Assembly: GCA_023128855.1 (NCBI GenBank)
Contig: JAGMDE010000008.1
Coordinates: 1-26,995, forward strand
Reading direction: 5' to 3'
DNA length: 26,995 nt
Source: Thermoplasmatales archaeon
Lineage (GTDB): Archaea > Thermoplasmatota > E2 > DHVEG-1
The notes beneath the pieces were generated by a model that saw nothing but the letters and a program-made list of their open reading frames with translations, was not told the DNA's origin and made no database searches. Of this stretch, positions 1-7,859 are shown piece by piece; position 1 is the first letter of the stretch, and each line of letters opens with the position of its first letter. Made by a program: the position numbers and the translations under genes.

Positions 1-543
1 AGGGTTGAAGTATCTTTGGATAACGGTGAATGGAGAGGGGCAACTGGCACAGAGTACTGGTCTATAGACTGGAACATAAGCAGTTATAGTCTAGGAGATC
101 ACATGATTTCAGCTAGAGCGTTTGATACTGTTGGTGGAGTGTCATTAGATGAGATATCCCTTGTTATAAATGAAAGTGGTCATGTTTGGGGGCCAATTAT
201 CAATAGTTTTTATCATCAGCCAGATCATCCTACTAATGTGAGTAACGTAGTAATGTATGCAAATGTTAGCATGGGAAGTCCATTTACCATTCAAAGAGTT
301 GTTTTATACTGGGATGATGGTATGGTAACAAAGACAGGAGATATGTATAGGTATGGGGATAATCCTATTCAAGAGAGACATGAAGAAGATCCGTTGAAAA
401 ACATGTCAAACGATCCTATATTTGGGTTGGAACTTGGGCAATTCTCAACTGGCACTAATATAACTTATTGGATTGGAGCCTTTGATACTGCAAATAATAC
501 AGTGATTTCTAGTAAGAAATCTTTCATGATGGAAGGCATATAA
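1..543 (+). CDS. Secreted Ig-like domain protein, C-terminal part (cut by window start)
   Basis: The reading frame is open from base 1, so the gene begins upstream of the window; the first possible in-window start (TTG at 16) lies inside a beta-domain and is not a real start. About 180 residues are visible. The first half (VEVSLDNGEW ... ISARAFDT) looks like an Ig-like strand set of the kind found in archaeal surface proteins. The second half carries a WDDG turn and ends in another Ig-like beta edge (YWIGAFDTANNT). There are several N-x-S/T sequons, as expected for an exported glycoprotein. It ends at TAA without the C-terminal tail that several other exported proteins here carry, and it is on the opposite strand to them. 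Function is not recognisable beyond extracellular structure or adhesion. Confidence 0.6.
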   Translation, partial: RVEVSLDNGEWRGATGTEYWSIDWNISSYSLGDHMISARAFDTVGGVSLDEISLVINESGHVWGPIINSFYHQPDHPTNVSNVVMYANVSMGSPFTIQRVVLYWDDGMVTKTGDMYRYGDNPIQERHEEDPLKNMSNDPIFGLELGQFSTGTNITYWIGAFDTANNTVISSKKSFMMEGI

Positions 544-640
544 AATTCATAAGGAGCTCTGAGACTAAGACTCGTATTAGCCTCATGATCAGTGTTTCTA
601 TTAATTTAAAACCGTAAAAAGCCTATATTGTTTTACCTTG

Positions 641-675
641 TTTTTCTCCGAGAAAACTCAGCGGGCCCGCCGAGA
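641..675. repeat. att-like direct repeat, distal copy
   Basis: These 35 bases match 6509-6543 with only two mismatches. The match covers the tRNA-Pro 3' end (core GGGCCCGCCGAGA) plus the 21 bases that lie downstream of the tRNA. No tRNA can be folded here: the match stops after the T-stem strand. This is the arrangement left when an element integrates by tyrosine recombinase into a tRNA 3' end, so I read it as the far attachment site of a 5.9-kb element. The attachment role is inference; the repeat itself is directly visible. Confidence 0.72.
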
Positions 676-803
676 CGCAAGTAAGTTTCTCGAAGAAATT
701 TTTTCCGATTGTTTGCCAAAAAAACGATCAATCTAAATTTGGAACACGGTTCTTTCTCACTAAACCCTTTCTTTTCTTTTTTTACTTTTTTTGAGGTTTT
801 AAT

Positions 804-995
804 ATGCAAAAAGTATCAATATATGATCAGATGACCAGATCAGAAAAAGAAGTAGCTAACTTACTAAAGGACCTCGACATCAGATGGTCATATGAAAAAC
901 CAGTTTTTGTATGGGACGAAAATAAAAGACCCAGAGTTTGGGCACCTGATTTTTATTTGATTTCATTTCAACATAGGACGAATAAAAGAAAATAA
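804..995 (+). pseudogene. Truncated paralogue of the small PD-(D/E)XK-like nuclease
   Basis: The 63-residue frame matches the N-terminal half of the intact gene at 21023-21400. Both have IYDQM...EKEVA..LK followed by an identical stretch DENKRPRVWAPDFYLI. Homology stops at about base 960-970, exactly where the tail repeat begins (957), and the last residues (QHRTNKRK) are encoded by repeat sequence. The second half, with the E-V-C motif and the RRKIF helix, is gone, so the product should be inactive. GAGGT lies 10 bases before the ATG. Its position just inside the att-like repeat mirrors the intact copy, which also follows a tRNA-Pro-like site. Confidence 0.72.
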
Positions 996-1105
996 AGAGA
1001 GTTGGACTACTGTAGCCCTAGCAGAAGTCGCAGTATTGGGAACAGATTTGGAAAACGCTCTAAACGCCTCACTACCAAAGCATTAATTGATACCTTGTTT
1101 TTTGA
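957..1105 (-). repeat. Tail/terminator repeat, copy A
   Basis: This element encodes, on the minus strand, the last residues of the FG-GAP protein (PNLFPILRLLLGLQ, stop) and continues through a hairpin into an AT-rich flank. Bases 957-1053 match 6112-6208 (copy C) with four substitutions, so conservation extends about 50 bases beyond the stop codon and is not explained by protein selection alone. The low-coordinate edge coincides with the break in the nuclease gene. Confidence 0.85.
1004..1018 (-). terminator. Hairpin overlapping the stop codon, copy A
   Basis: On the minus strand GGGCTACAGTAGTCC folds into a 6-bp stem (one G-U pair) with loop CAG. The TAG stop of the FG-GAP gene lies in the right arm. 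A T-rich stretch follows (about 1000 down to 960). Terminator function is inferred. Confidence 0.5.
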
Positions 1106-3208
1106 TGTTGTAAGTTCTACATCTATTTCACAGAAATCGTTGGGATCAAATGTATTAATCACTTTTATCTTTTCAGTAAATACTTGATTATTTTCATTTG
1201 GTGCAATGACCTCTACATTTACTGTAAAAGGTCCTGCTTCTGGAGTCAGATCATCACCACTTTGTGGTGTGAACGTCCAATCACCCCAATCTGGATTTGA
1301 TTCTACCTCCCAATCAAGCTCTGAACCAGACTCACCAACGTTTTTTACATAAAATTTCCCAGTGACTGTTGAACCTGGTTTTACATTAGTCCATACAAGG
1401 CTTCCATCGCAGTCTAAATTAGGACCTGTTGTTACTAAAGATGACTGTATTACGCAGTAGTCATCAGGATCATCTTGGTTTACAACTTTGATTTCTCCTA
1501 AAAATTCATTATATCCTTCATTAGGGGCAATAACCTCAACGTTTACGGTTATTGATCCATCTTCGGGTGTTAGATCTTCACCTGATTGAGGATCAAATGT
1601 CCATGTGCCCCAATCTGGATATGAATCAATTTCCCAGTCTAGCTCTAAACCAGGATCACCAATATTTGAAACCTCAAAACTACCTACAACAGTTTCTCCT
1701 GGTGTAACATTTGTCCAGCTGAGGCTTCCATCACAATCTAAATCTGCGTCCAACAATTGATTGTAATAGAGATAGTTGCCAATATTTGAATCCCAGTTAG
1801 AAATAACCATATCAATTGAACGAGAATAATTGTATACTACCCTAATGGACTGTGTAGGAGCATTACTAACGGTAATCCATCCATGCTCTCGACTGTATGT
1901 ATATTCAGAATGATCCAAAAGAACATTGTCACGATACACACTAAGAATTCTTTGAATTGGTTGATATGGTAGATGGAAGAGTTTGCAATTACCATCAGGA
2001 TAAAAATATTCGGTACGGGTTCGTTCACAAAGAGTTGGACCGACATTGCCGAAAACAATCTTTTCTACAACACTTGTTCCTCCAGAGCTCCACGATGGAC
2101 TAGTAGGTAAACCTGATCCTTCATTAATGAAAATATCGGTGTGACCCCACCATGAACCTGTTGCTAGGTCAAGTTTTTTATCACCATTGACATCTGCCAA
2201 AGCTACTGCAGAGCCGTAACCGCCATAATAACTCCACGAATAAGTTGTTTCAAAAAATCCATTTTCAAGACCAGTATATTGTTTGAACAGACCACTTCCA
2301 CCAAGTTGAGTATTATCTGTAGCAAAAAGATCAGGGATTCCATCAAGGGTAACATCTCCAACAGTTAACATAATTCCATCCTGGGCAGAACTGTCTGATG
2401 TATGCCAGCTAGCAGTTGTTTCAAGCATGCCATTTTGATTACGATATATTTGGGTTTCTTGGAAAGCACTAATAAAAGCCAAATCCATCCAGTTGTCATG
2501 ATCAGCATCTACCCATAGTGCTCCAAGATAGTGATAGGTATCATCAGAAACCCAACTTGCTGAAGATTCAAGAGTTCCATCAACGTTTAGATAGACATAG
2601 TTATGGTAGAAGTGCTGTGGAGAGTATGACCATCCAGTTGCCACAGCCAAATCAGGGCGACCGTCATTGTTCATATCACCAAAATCAACACCGAAAGAGT
2701 TACCTATAACATTGGATTGCCAATCAGGTAAAGAAGAAAGAACTCCCTCATTATTCAAATAGACACGGGCGATAGGTCCAAACGAATTTGATGTACCCAG
2801 GTATGAAACAGCGACATCAGGCCATCCATCACCATTTACATCTGCGACGTCAAGATGACCATTATATCCAAGATCATTCGATTGCCAACTCGCGGTTGTA
2901 GGCAGTGTTCCATCTCCATTGTTATAATAAACATTAACCCTACCCATTGCCATATCATTACCATCGGCAATTATCAGATCAAGCCAACCGTCTTGATTTA
3001 AATCAGTAAGCGCTGCACCTGTACTATAATGCGGATTATTTGAAATCCAATCTGGTGTAGTTGAATATACCTGAGGATCGGAGTTAGATAAAGGAAGCAT
3101 TTTATTCACCCTTAATTTCGCACCACTAATACTCGGTACAATACAAACTCCTACAAACAAAACTATTATTACAAAAATCAAACATTTTCTAAAAAAATCT
3201 TTACTCAT
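1007..3208 (-). CDS. Secreted FG-GAP/VCBS repeat protein with two tandem Ig-like domains and C-terminal tail
   Basis: This 733-residue exported protein starts with MSKDFFRKCLIFVIIVLFVGV, a signal peptide with a typical hydrophobic core. Residues about 45-400 hold at least six calcium-binding-like FG-GAP motifs (LNQDGWLDL, VNGDGWPDV, MNNDGRPDL, ADHDNWMDL, VTLDGIPDL, VNGDKKLDL), implying an integrin-alpha-like beta-propeller. Residues about 488-590 and 597-700 are two copies of one domain (LDCDGSL.WTNV.PG ... NVEVIAPNE ... DP.D.C), an internal duplication. The last 32 residues (SKNKVSI ... PILRLLLGLQ) are the tail shared with other exported proteins here. ATG at 3208 is the only sensible start. 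Likely role: surface-exposed binding or adhesion; ligand unknown. It is the last gene of the minus-strand cargo between repeats A and C. Confidence 0.85.
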   Translation of the reverse strand: MSKDFFRKCLIFVIIVLFVGVCIVPSISGAKLRVNKMLPLSNSDPQVYSTTPDWISNNPHYSTGAALTDLNQDGWLDLIIADGNDMAMGRVNVYYNNGDGTLPTTASWQSNDLGYNGHLDVADVNGDGWPDVAVSYLGTSNSFGPIARVYLNNEGVLSSLPDWQSNVIGNSFGVDFGDMNNDGRPDLAVATGWSYSPQHFYHNYVYLNVDGTLESSASWVSDDTYHYLGALWVDADHDNWMDLAFISAFQETQIYRNQNGMLETTASWHTSDSSAQDGIMLTVGDVTLDGIPDLFATDNTQLGGSGLFKQYTGLENGFFETTYSWSYYGGYGSAVALADVNGDKKLDLATGSWWGHTDIFINEGSGLPTSPSWSSGGTSVVEKIVFGNVGPTLCERTRTEYFYPDGNCKLFHLPYQPIQRILSVYRDNVLLDHSEYTYSREHGWITVSNAPTQSIRVVYNYSRSIDMVISNWDSNIGNYLYYNQLLDADLDCDGSLSWTNVTPGETVVGSFEVSNIGDPGLELDWEIDSYPDWGTWTFDPQSGEDLTPEDGSITVNVEVIAPNEGYNEFLGEIKVVNQDDPDDYCVIQSSLVTTGPNLDCDGSLVWTNVKPGSTVTGKFYVKNVGESGSELDWEVESNPDWGDWTFTPQSGDDLTPEAGPFTVNVEVIAPNENNQVFTEKIKVINTFDPNDFCEIDVELTTSKNKVSINALVVRRLERFPNLFPILRLLLGLQ

Positions 3209-3338
3209 ATTATTTAAGCCTCCCCATTTTTTTCGTAAAATATTATGTTATGACGGAATTTAAATGTTACTAGGCAAAAATAATTATTGATCTCTATATT
3301 TATTCCGATTTCATATCACCATTACTACAACCAAATAA

Positions 3339-3483
3339 AAAAAAGAAAAAAAATAGAGAGTTGGACTAAACTTTTTATTGTAGTCCTAAACGCTGAAACA
3401 ACAGTTGTAGTATTGGGAATAGACCAGGGTGATTCTGTAGGAAGTTTAGGAATGGTGTGTTGATTTCTCGGTTTTTAGGCATA
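3339..3483 (-). repeat. Tail/terminator repeat, copy B
   Basis: Encodes the C-terminus of the C25-like peptidase (MPKNREINTPFLNFL ... PILQLLFQRLGLQ) and, after it, a hairpin and T-rich flank. It is one of the longer forms of the tail (with QR before LGLQ), closest to copies D and F. Confidence 0.82.
3363..3386 (-). terminator. Hairpin spanning the stop codon, copy B
   Basis: On the minus strand the arms GGACTA and TAGTCC are separated by a 12-base loop containing the TAA stop. A strongly T-rich tract (3358 down to 3339) follows. The arms match the other copies while the loop differs in length and sequence. Confidence 0.5.
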
Positions 3484-4802
3484 GTAACAATTAATGGATC
3501 TGACCATTCACTATAGAAGTAGTCGTCATATCTATCTTGTATTCTATCATTGTCAGCATTATCGTCAGCAGTATAATTAACATAAAGAAATGGATTGCCA
3601 ATAAGGTTGTTACCAGCACATTCAGTATGAGGGTCACGGTCAGGATATCGTTGCTCAACAAATGTCGCGGTTTCAACATACAATTCCATATTAAACCAGG
3701 CTTCACCAAGATAAGAGTCATTATCCCTCATTGCTTCATAGATCAAATATTTATATTCGGTTCCGTAACTCCATGATGTGCCGGTTGCAGCCTGGCTAAT
3801 AGAGCTCCCGAAGACATAGGAAACTGCTATGTTGACGTTAAATGGGGTTGTTCCAGGTGCTTCCCAGAAATCAGCACTGTGACAGCCGTACAGGAAAGTC
3901 ATCAAAGAACCACCCGCCAGGGTCATAACACTTGATGAAGTGAACCCTCCTGAATCCCATGTCTGATAGGTTGAACTAGCATGTTGCCATGTGTCATAGA
4001 TATCATAGCCCACGTTCTCGAGCTGATTCCAGATTTCAGAGTCGACTGTAATATCCGCTCCTTCGCCGTCCTTGTCGACGTTGTTCGAACCATAGATGTC
4101 TTCCAGAGGTGGAACGACTCCAATTGGTCCGTAAAAGTTATTGTCGTAGTCCTCGTGACAGGCGACAAATGCCTTCTTGTTAGAAATAAAACTACCGGTA
4201 TAGTATGCATGAGTCTTGTCTAAGAATTTGTTCAGATAAAAAGCCTGAGCAAACGAAGGTGGTCTCATCCAACAAATCCATATCTCCGGCCCCTCATTCG
4301 AACCGAAATTATGGTAATCATAGTGCCCATCCATGTCTTTATCCTCAAAACTGCCATCCATGTCTTCATAAAAAATGGTTGAAACTCCTATATTCTCACC
4401 AACCTCTTGCTCCCAAGTTGCAAAGGGAATCTGACCGACCAGAAGTGCCCCTTTGATTCCATTTGTATTGTATTCCTGCTGCAGAAAGTTACGAATATCT
4501 TCCGGTGTTTTCGACTCACAGCTTTGCATATTATAACCTTGTGTATTGTCAAATTTATAAAGAGTGAGAGTGACTGGAAAGCGACTCTCAACTTCCTCCA
4601 AATACCGATTGAATTTACATGTCACTTGAGAATATAGATCGGCATCTATTATTACAGCGATTTTATCGGTTTGGTTTAGAATAACTTCCGTAGCGGTGGT
4701 TTTCTCTGATGTTGTTATCGTTTTTTTACCATAGGCAAGACTTCCATGAAGGCTGATGATAAATAGTAATATAATACAGAAACTTACTATCTTCATTTTC
4801 AT
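3375..4802 (-). CDS. Secreted gingipain-like (C25/clan CD) cysteine peptidase with C-terminal tail
   Basis: I chose the ATG at 4802 (product MKMKIVSFCIILLFIISLHG...) over the longer frame to 4829, because GGGAG stands just before it and it begins a clean signal peptide. The 475-residue protein has the clan CD dyad: His274 in WQHASS and Cys307 in YGCHSADF. The 33-residue spacing equals that of the gingipain dyad as I recall it. Acidic DMDGSFEDKDMDGHYD around residue 150 may bind calcium. Family members are extracellular endopeptidases. Near the C-terminus, YSEWSDPLIVTMPKN resembles the last strand of the PKD domains in the protein at 26204, followed by the shared tail. This suggests that tail and PKD edge were acquired together. 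Substrate specificity cannot be read from sequence. Confidence 0.82.
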   Translation of the reverse strand: MKMKIVSFCIILLFIISLHGSLAYGKKTITTSEKTTATEVILNQTDKIAVIIDADLYSQVTCKFNRYLEEVESRFPVTLTLYKFDNTQGYNMQSCESKTPEDIRNFLQQEYNTNGIKGALLVGQIPFATWEQEVGENIGVSTIFYEDMDGSFEDKDMDGHYDYHNFGSNEGPEIWICWMRPPSFAQAFYLNKFLDKTHAYYTGSFISNKKAFVACHEDYDNNFYGPIGVVPPLEDIYGSNNVDKDGEGADITVDSEIWNQLENVGYDIYDTWQHASSTYQTWDSGGFTSSSVMTLAGGSLMTFLYGCHSADFWEAPGTTPFNVNIAVSYVFGSSISQAATGTSWSYGTEYKYLIYEAMRDNDSYLGEAWFNMELYVETATFVEQRYPDRDPHTECAGNNLIGNPFLYVNYTADDNADNDRIQDRYDDYFYSEWSDPLIVTMPKNREINTPFLNFLQNHPGLFPILQLLFQRLGLQ

Positions 4803-5182
4803 TTTTTTCTCCCAAAAATAGGAAGCCACTATTTAGAATATAAATATTTCTACAAAAATAAATGTTACAACATCTGTCACAAATATTCAGACTGATTTAA
4901 TTGCTACAATTGTTTTATAAACTTATTTCTACCTGCAAAATCGGGAGAGTAACAGGAGAAAAACACCCTTTTAAGCTATTATCTAATCTTATTCTAGAGA
5001 AAGATATATAAAACAGAAAATATAAAAATAATATATGGTGGGAGGGGGTAGAACAGCCACAGTTACCATATGCCCATCTTTTCATTTTAGCCTCTTCGTT
5101 GGTTGTTTTATCCCAACACACCTAATATTATTTCAGCTTTAACAACAGCTTTGCACCTTAAAAACCAATCTTGCACTTAAAA
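4803..5182. other. Intergenic stretch without a supported gene
   Basis: About 380 bases separate the C25-like peptidase from the next minus-strand gene. Short frames exist (for example 4915-5121) but none has a convincing start, domain or paralogue. An imperfect direct repeat, TTGCACCTTAAAA / TTGCACTTAAAA, lies at 5152-5180 just beyond the end of the 276-residue gene. The promoter of the peptidase gene must lie here; I cannot assign it with confidence. Confidence 0.4.
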
Positions 5183-6013
5183 TCATTTTCTCCCGAAGGA
5201 CCAAACAGCACCTACAACTGCGGCATATCCAAAAAATTCTCCCCCCACCAAAACACCTGGAATTGGTGGAACAACGAATGAATAACCAACGAAACCAAAA
5301 ATTACAGCAATTAAAAAACAATATTTCGTATGAAAGTCAGGCAAACTACCATTATAAGCATCTAGTTTTCCCTTCTCTGTAACGTAAATATCTAATAAAT
5401 CAGCACTTGGTATACTATAGGGAATAAGCCAAAGTTTAAATAAAAAATTAATGGCAGATGTGAAAGCTGAAAGACCAAATAAATACTTCAAACCATTCGT
5501 TATTTTACCGTATACACTACAGTTATAATTAAAAGACGTGTTAGCTGAGAAAACGTTTTTAATAAGAAAAGCTAGCCTATTCAGGTTCTCCATTTTCTTC
5601 TGAGTTAAACCTAGATGTTGTGCTTTCTGCAGCATACCTATTCTTAGTTGTTCAAGTGATACATCCTGAGGTATAAGCCCATACTCCTTGTATATAGCTA
5701 ATTTTTCTTCAGGCTCTCTTGCTTCTTTTAATTCCTCACTAAGTTCCTCTACTTGTTCACGAGGCAACAGTACAATAGTCTCTTCAATACTTCCATCTGG
5801 CTTATTTTCGGTAATAAGAATCTCAAAAACATCTTCCTCAGAAAATAGAACTGTGTTTAACTCGCCTCTATTATTAATGTTGAAAGATACTGTTTTCTGT
5901 TGAACGGTATTTAAATTGCTGACATTAGCATAGGTCCCTGGTAAAATAGCCACGCCAATAAACAGAATTATTATTCCTATTACCAAACTCTTTTTAAAAA
6001 CATTTTTTATCAT
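5183..6013 (-). CDS. Exported or membrane protein of unknown function (276 aa)
   Basis: Starts MIKNVFKKSLVIGIIILFIGVAILPGTYA, a signal peptide almost interchangeable with that of the FG-GAP protein at 1007-3208. Residues about 85-145 are charged and probably helical (REQVEELSEELKEAREPEEKLAIYKEYGLIP). The C-terminal half has hydrophobic stretches at about residues 175-200, 228-245 and 255-272, which could be membrane segments. There are two Cys near residues 165 and 230. It has no shared tail, although the next repeat lies about 100 bases upstream rather than downstream. I do not recognise the family. It is in the same orientation as the two cargo genes after it and sits inside the A/C repeat pair. 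Confidence 0.65.
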   Translation of the reverse strand: MIKNVFKKSLVIGIIILFIGVAILPGTYANVSNLNTVQQKTVSFNINNRGELNTVLFSEEDVFEILITENKPDGSIEETIVLLPREQVEELSEELKEAREPEEKLAIYKEYGLIPQDVSLEQLRIGMLQKAQHLGLTQKKMENLNRLAFLIKNVFSANTSFNYNCSVYGKITNGLKYLFGLSAFTSAINFLFKLWLIPYSIPSADLLDIYVTEKGKLDAYNGSLPDFHTKYCFLIAVIFGFVGYSFVVPPIPGVLVGGEFFGYAAVVGAVWSFGRK

Positions 6014-6111
6014 ATTTTCCTATTCCTCCCAACAAAATTTATTAAATGTTGTATCAGATATTTGAATTTAAATATATCCCCAGAAATATTCAAAAAAACA
6101 AATAAATCATA

Positions 6112-6270
6112 TTGATTTCATTTCAACATAGGAAGAATAAAAGAAAATAAAGAGAGTTGGACTACTGTAGCCCTAGCAGAAGTCGTAGTATTGGGAACAT
6201 ATTTGGAAAGCGTTCAAACAGCCTCTCTAGGAATTGAAGGAATAATGTGTTGAAAAATCGTTTATTCTGT
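6112..6270 (-). repeat. Tail/terminator repeat, copy C (orphan)
   Basis: The minus strand encodes NKRFFNTLFLQFLERLFERF followed by PNMFPILRLLLGLQ and stop, but upstream in this frame is only the antisense of a recombinase fragment, so no exported protein precedes it. The first 97 bases match copy A with four substitutions, including the AT-rich flank ATTGATTTCATT that also begins copy F. The high-coordinate edge abuts the recombinase remnant. Confidence 0.82.
6159..6173 (-). terminator. Hairpin overlapping the stop codon, copy C
   Basis: Same 15-base hairpin as copy A (GGGCTACAGTAGTCC on the minus strand), followed by a T-rich tract. Here it would terminate no recognisable gene. Confidence 0.4.
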
Positions 6271-6275
6271 ATACA

Positions 6276-6548
6276 ATGAGACATACCTTTGCAACCTATC
6301 TCTACGAATATACAAAGGATATGAAGAAAGTAGCAAAAAGACTCGGTCATAAGAGATCAGACACAGTTGACAAATACGTTCACGTCGCTGATTCCATGAA
6401 AGAACAACTTGGAAAACGCAATCTATTCAACCAAGCCCTCAGATCGATTAAATTGAGAGGAAAGCTAGGTGATTTAGATTGTTGGAAAAAAAGGCATCAA
6501 TCTAACACTTTTTCTCCGAGAAATCTCAGTGGGCCCGCCGAGATTTGA
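6276..6548 (+). pseudogene. Tyrosine recombinase (integrase), C-terminal catalytic fragment
   Basis: The fragment begins MRHTFATYLY, the second conserved box of tyrosine recombinases. It then has LGH at residues 23-25 and the nucleophile context VDKYVHVADSM (Tyr34). The three upstream codons (LYT) also fit the family, so homology starts at about 6265, exactly where tail repeat C ends. The N-terminal DNA-binding domain and the first catalytic Arg are missing, so the product cannot work alone. The 3' end of the frame runs into the tRNA-Pro gene and stops at 6548, the usual geometry of an integrase gene at its own attachment site. It marks the tRNA-proximal end of the element whose far end is at 641-675. 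Confidence 0.82.
6509..6543. repeat. att-like direct repeat at the tRNA-Pro 3' end
   Basis: Matches 641-675 at 33 of 35 positions. It contains the last 14 bases of tRNA-Pro and 21 bases beyond. Because the tRNA gene is complete here, this is the tRNA-restoring side of the presumed integration. Confidence 0.75.
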
Positions 6549-6602
6549 ACTCAAGTCTGTAACTCCCGAAGCTACAAGGATACCAAGCTACCCCACGGGC
6601 CC
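6530..6602 (-). tRNA. tRNA-Pro (anticodon CGG)
   Basis: The minus strand folds into a full cloverleaf of 73 bases. The acceptor arms are GGGCCCG and CGGGCCC with discriminator A. The anticodon stem is GUAGC/GUUAC around loop UUCGGGA, giving anticodon CGG. The T-loop is UUCAAAU, flanked by UUGAG and CUCGG. CCA is not encoded and I see no intron. It lies 65 bases downstream of rpoD in the same direction, so it may be co-transcribed with the ribosomal operon. Its 3' end is the attachment site of the element at 641-6543. Confidence 0.93.
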
Positions 6603-6667
6603 AGGTTAGCAGTACAAAAATAAAAACTGGATAAAAGATGTTTTTGGAAAAAAAAAGAATTATTGGT

Positions 6668-7462
6668 TTATTTTAAATTTTTTAGCTGTTTGCCAAATTC
6701 AGCATATTTGTTTTCAAGAATTTTTGCAGATTCTATAATTGCATCTTTTGCACTGAACGAACCATCTGTTTCAAAACTAAATATTACTTTTGCAGGATCT
6801 TTTTTAATAGTAAACAAATCTACTTTTTCTTTGTCAATATATGACTCCAGAACAGGTAATTTTTTATCATCTTTTAGCATTAATTTGTTGCCTTTGATTT
6901 CTACAAGATCATTTGGAAGTTTATTTACAAAATCTTTTACGTCATTTTCTCTTTTTTTGTCAAATTCAATGGTTGTTTCCATTCTATATCCTGGTGCTTG
7001 AACAGCTTGCCATTTTGCATGATCTCTTCCGCGGCCTAGAACAGCTTCTACTTCAAGAATTAATCGTTGATCTCCGTATAATTCTACTATTGGTATTTTC
7101 TCTTCTATTATAGACCAGCTTTTCTCAGCAGGTTGCAAATCACCTGAATATACTGTGCCTTCTCCTTCTTTACTTAATGTATAACGAACCGTACAGTTTG
7201 GGCATCCTTTGCCCTTACAAACGCATTCATCTTTAAATGTTAAAAGACTAAGATCAGTTGGAATTGGAACTAAGCCAAGACGATGAGCTATAATCTCGTC
7301 AAAAAGAGCACTAGTATTGTCGTAAATAACTATACCATCTACAGCAAGTTTAGGCAACTCAGAAAGCATAACTCGCCTAAGAGAGTTAACAAAATAAGGT
7401 CGTGTATCCTCAATTTTAATTACAGCTTTTTTTGGCTTTAATTCCTTAACATCAACTTTCAT
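6668..7462 (-). CDS. rpoD: DNA-directed RNA polymerase subunit D (Rpo3)
   Basis: Archaeal homologue of bacterial alpha and eukaryotic Rpb3; it pairs with Rpo11 to nucleate RNA polymerase assembly. The 264 residues are the usual length. The N-terminus (RPYFVNSLRRVMLSELPKLAVDGIVIY...EIIAHRLGLVPIPTDL) is the diagnostic alpha/Rpb3 dimerisation motif. The insert domain keeps four cysteines, C80-x-C82-x4-C87-x2-C90, spaced like the Rpb3 zinc loop rather than a full ferredoxin-type Fe-S domain. It starts at ATG 7462 with GGTGA upstream and follows rps11 by 11 bases. It is the last protein gene of this operon fragment; tRNA-Pro follows instead of the more usual rpl18e. Confidence 0.96.
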   Translation of the reverse strand: MKVDVKELKPKKAVIKIEDTRPYFVNSLRRVMLSELPKLAVDGIVIYDNTSALFDEIIAHRLGLVPIPTDLSLLTFKDECVCKGKGCPNCTVRYTLSKEGEGTVYSGDLQPAEKSWSIIEEKIPIVELYGDQRLILEVEAVLGRGRDHAKWQAVQAPGYRMETTIEFDKKRENDVKDFVNKLPNDLVEIKGNKLMLKDDKKLPVLESYIDKEKVDLFTIKKDPAKVIFSFETDGSFSAKDAIIESAKILENKYAEFGKQLKNLK

Positions 7463-7473
7463 ATTATTGTCAC

Positions 7474-7857
7474 CTAAATTCTTCTACCACGTCTTCCGCC
7501 TTTTTTCCTACAGCCATCATGTGGAATAGGTGTAACATCTTCAATTTTTCCAATTCTAAGTCCACTTCTTACAAGAGCACGAATTGCAGCCTGAGCTCCA
7601 CGACCTGGAGTCGCTCCTTTGTTTCCACCTTGTCCTCTAATTTTAACGTTGACTTTGTCGATTCCTTTTTCACGGATGATCTCTGCGACGTTCTGTGCAA
7701 CTTTCATAGCTGTATATGGTGCACCTTCGTCTTTTGCTGATTTTGTTACCATGCCTCCAGAGCATCTTGCAATTGTCTCGGCACCTGTTAGATCTGTTAC
7801 TGTAATAATTATGTTGTTAAAAGATGCAAAAATATGTGCTATTCCCCATCTTCCCAT
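7474..7857 (-). CDS. rps11: Small ribosomal subunit protein uS11
   Basis: Component of the 30S platform. The 127 residues match archaeal uS11 end to end: GIAHIFASFNNIIITVTDLTG, SGGMVTKSAKDEGAPYTAM, then the C-terminal PIPHDGCRKKGGRRGRR that contacts rRNA. The ATG at 7857 is preceded by GGTGATTAAAA, and the rps4 stop (TGA, 7860-7862) lies inside this ribosome-binding region, so the two genes are translationally coupled. Rpo3 follows after 11 bases. Confidence 0.97.
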   Translation of the reverse strand: MGRWGIAHIFASFNNIIITVTDLTGAETIARCSGGMVTKSAKDEGAPYTAMKVAQNVAEIIREKGIDKVNVKIRGQGGNKGATPGRGAQAAIRALVRSGLRIGKIEDVTPIPHDGCRKKGGRRGRRI

Positions 7858-7859
7858 TT

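Noticed and set aside
641..720. A tRNA gene at 641-720
   Set aside because: The match to tRNA-Pro ends after the T-stem strand and the following bases do not fold into a cloverleaf.
1007..1105. Tail as a PGF-CTERM-like sorting signal
   Set aside because: No PGF/PEF motif, no 20-residue membrane helix and no terminal basic cluster; the end is LGLQ.
3923..4223. Frames on both strands inside the C25-like peptidase gene
   Set aside because: They are shadow frames of a clearly coding sequence with catalytic motifs.
5139..5321. Small Cys-rich frame on the minus strand
   Set aside because: Its codons overlap the end of the 276-residue gene in another frame; no start site or homology supports it.
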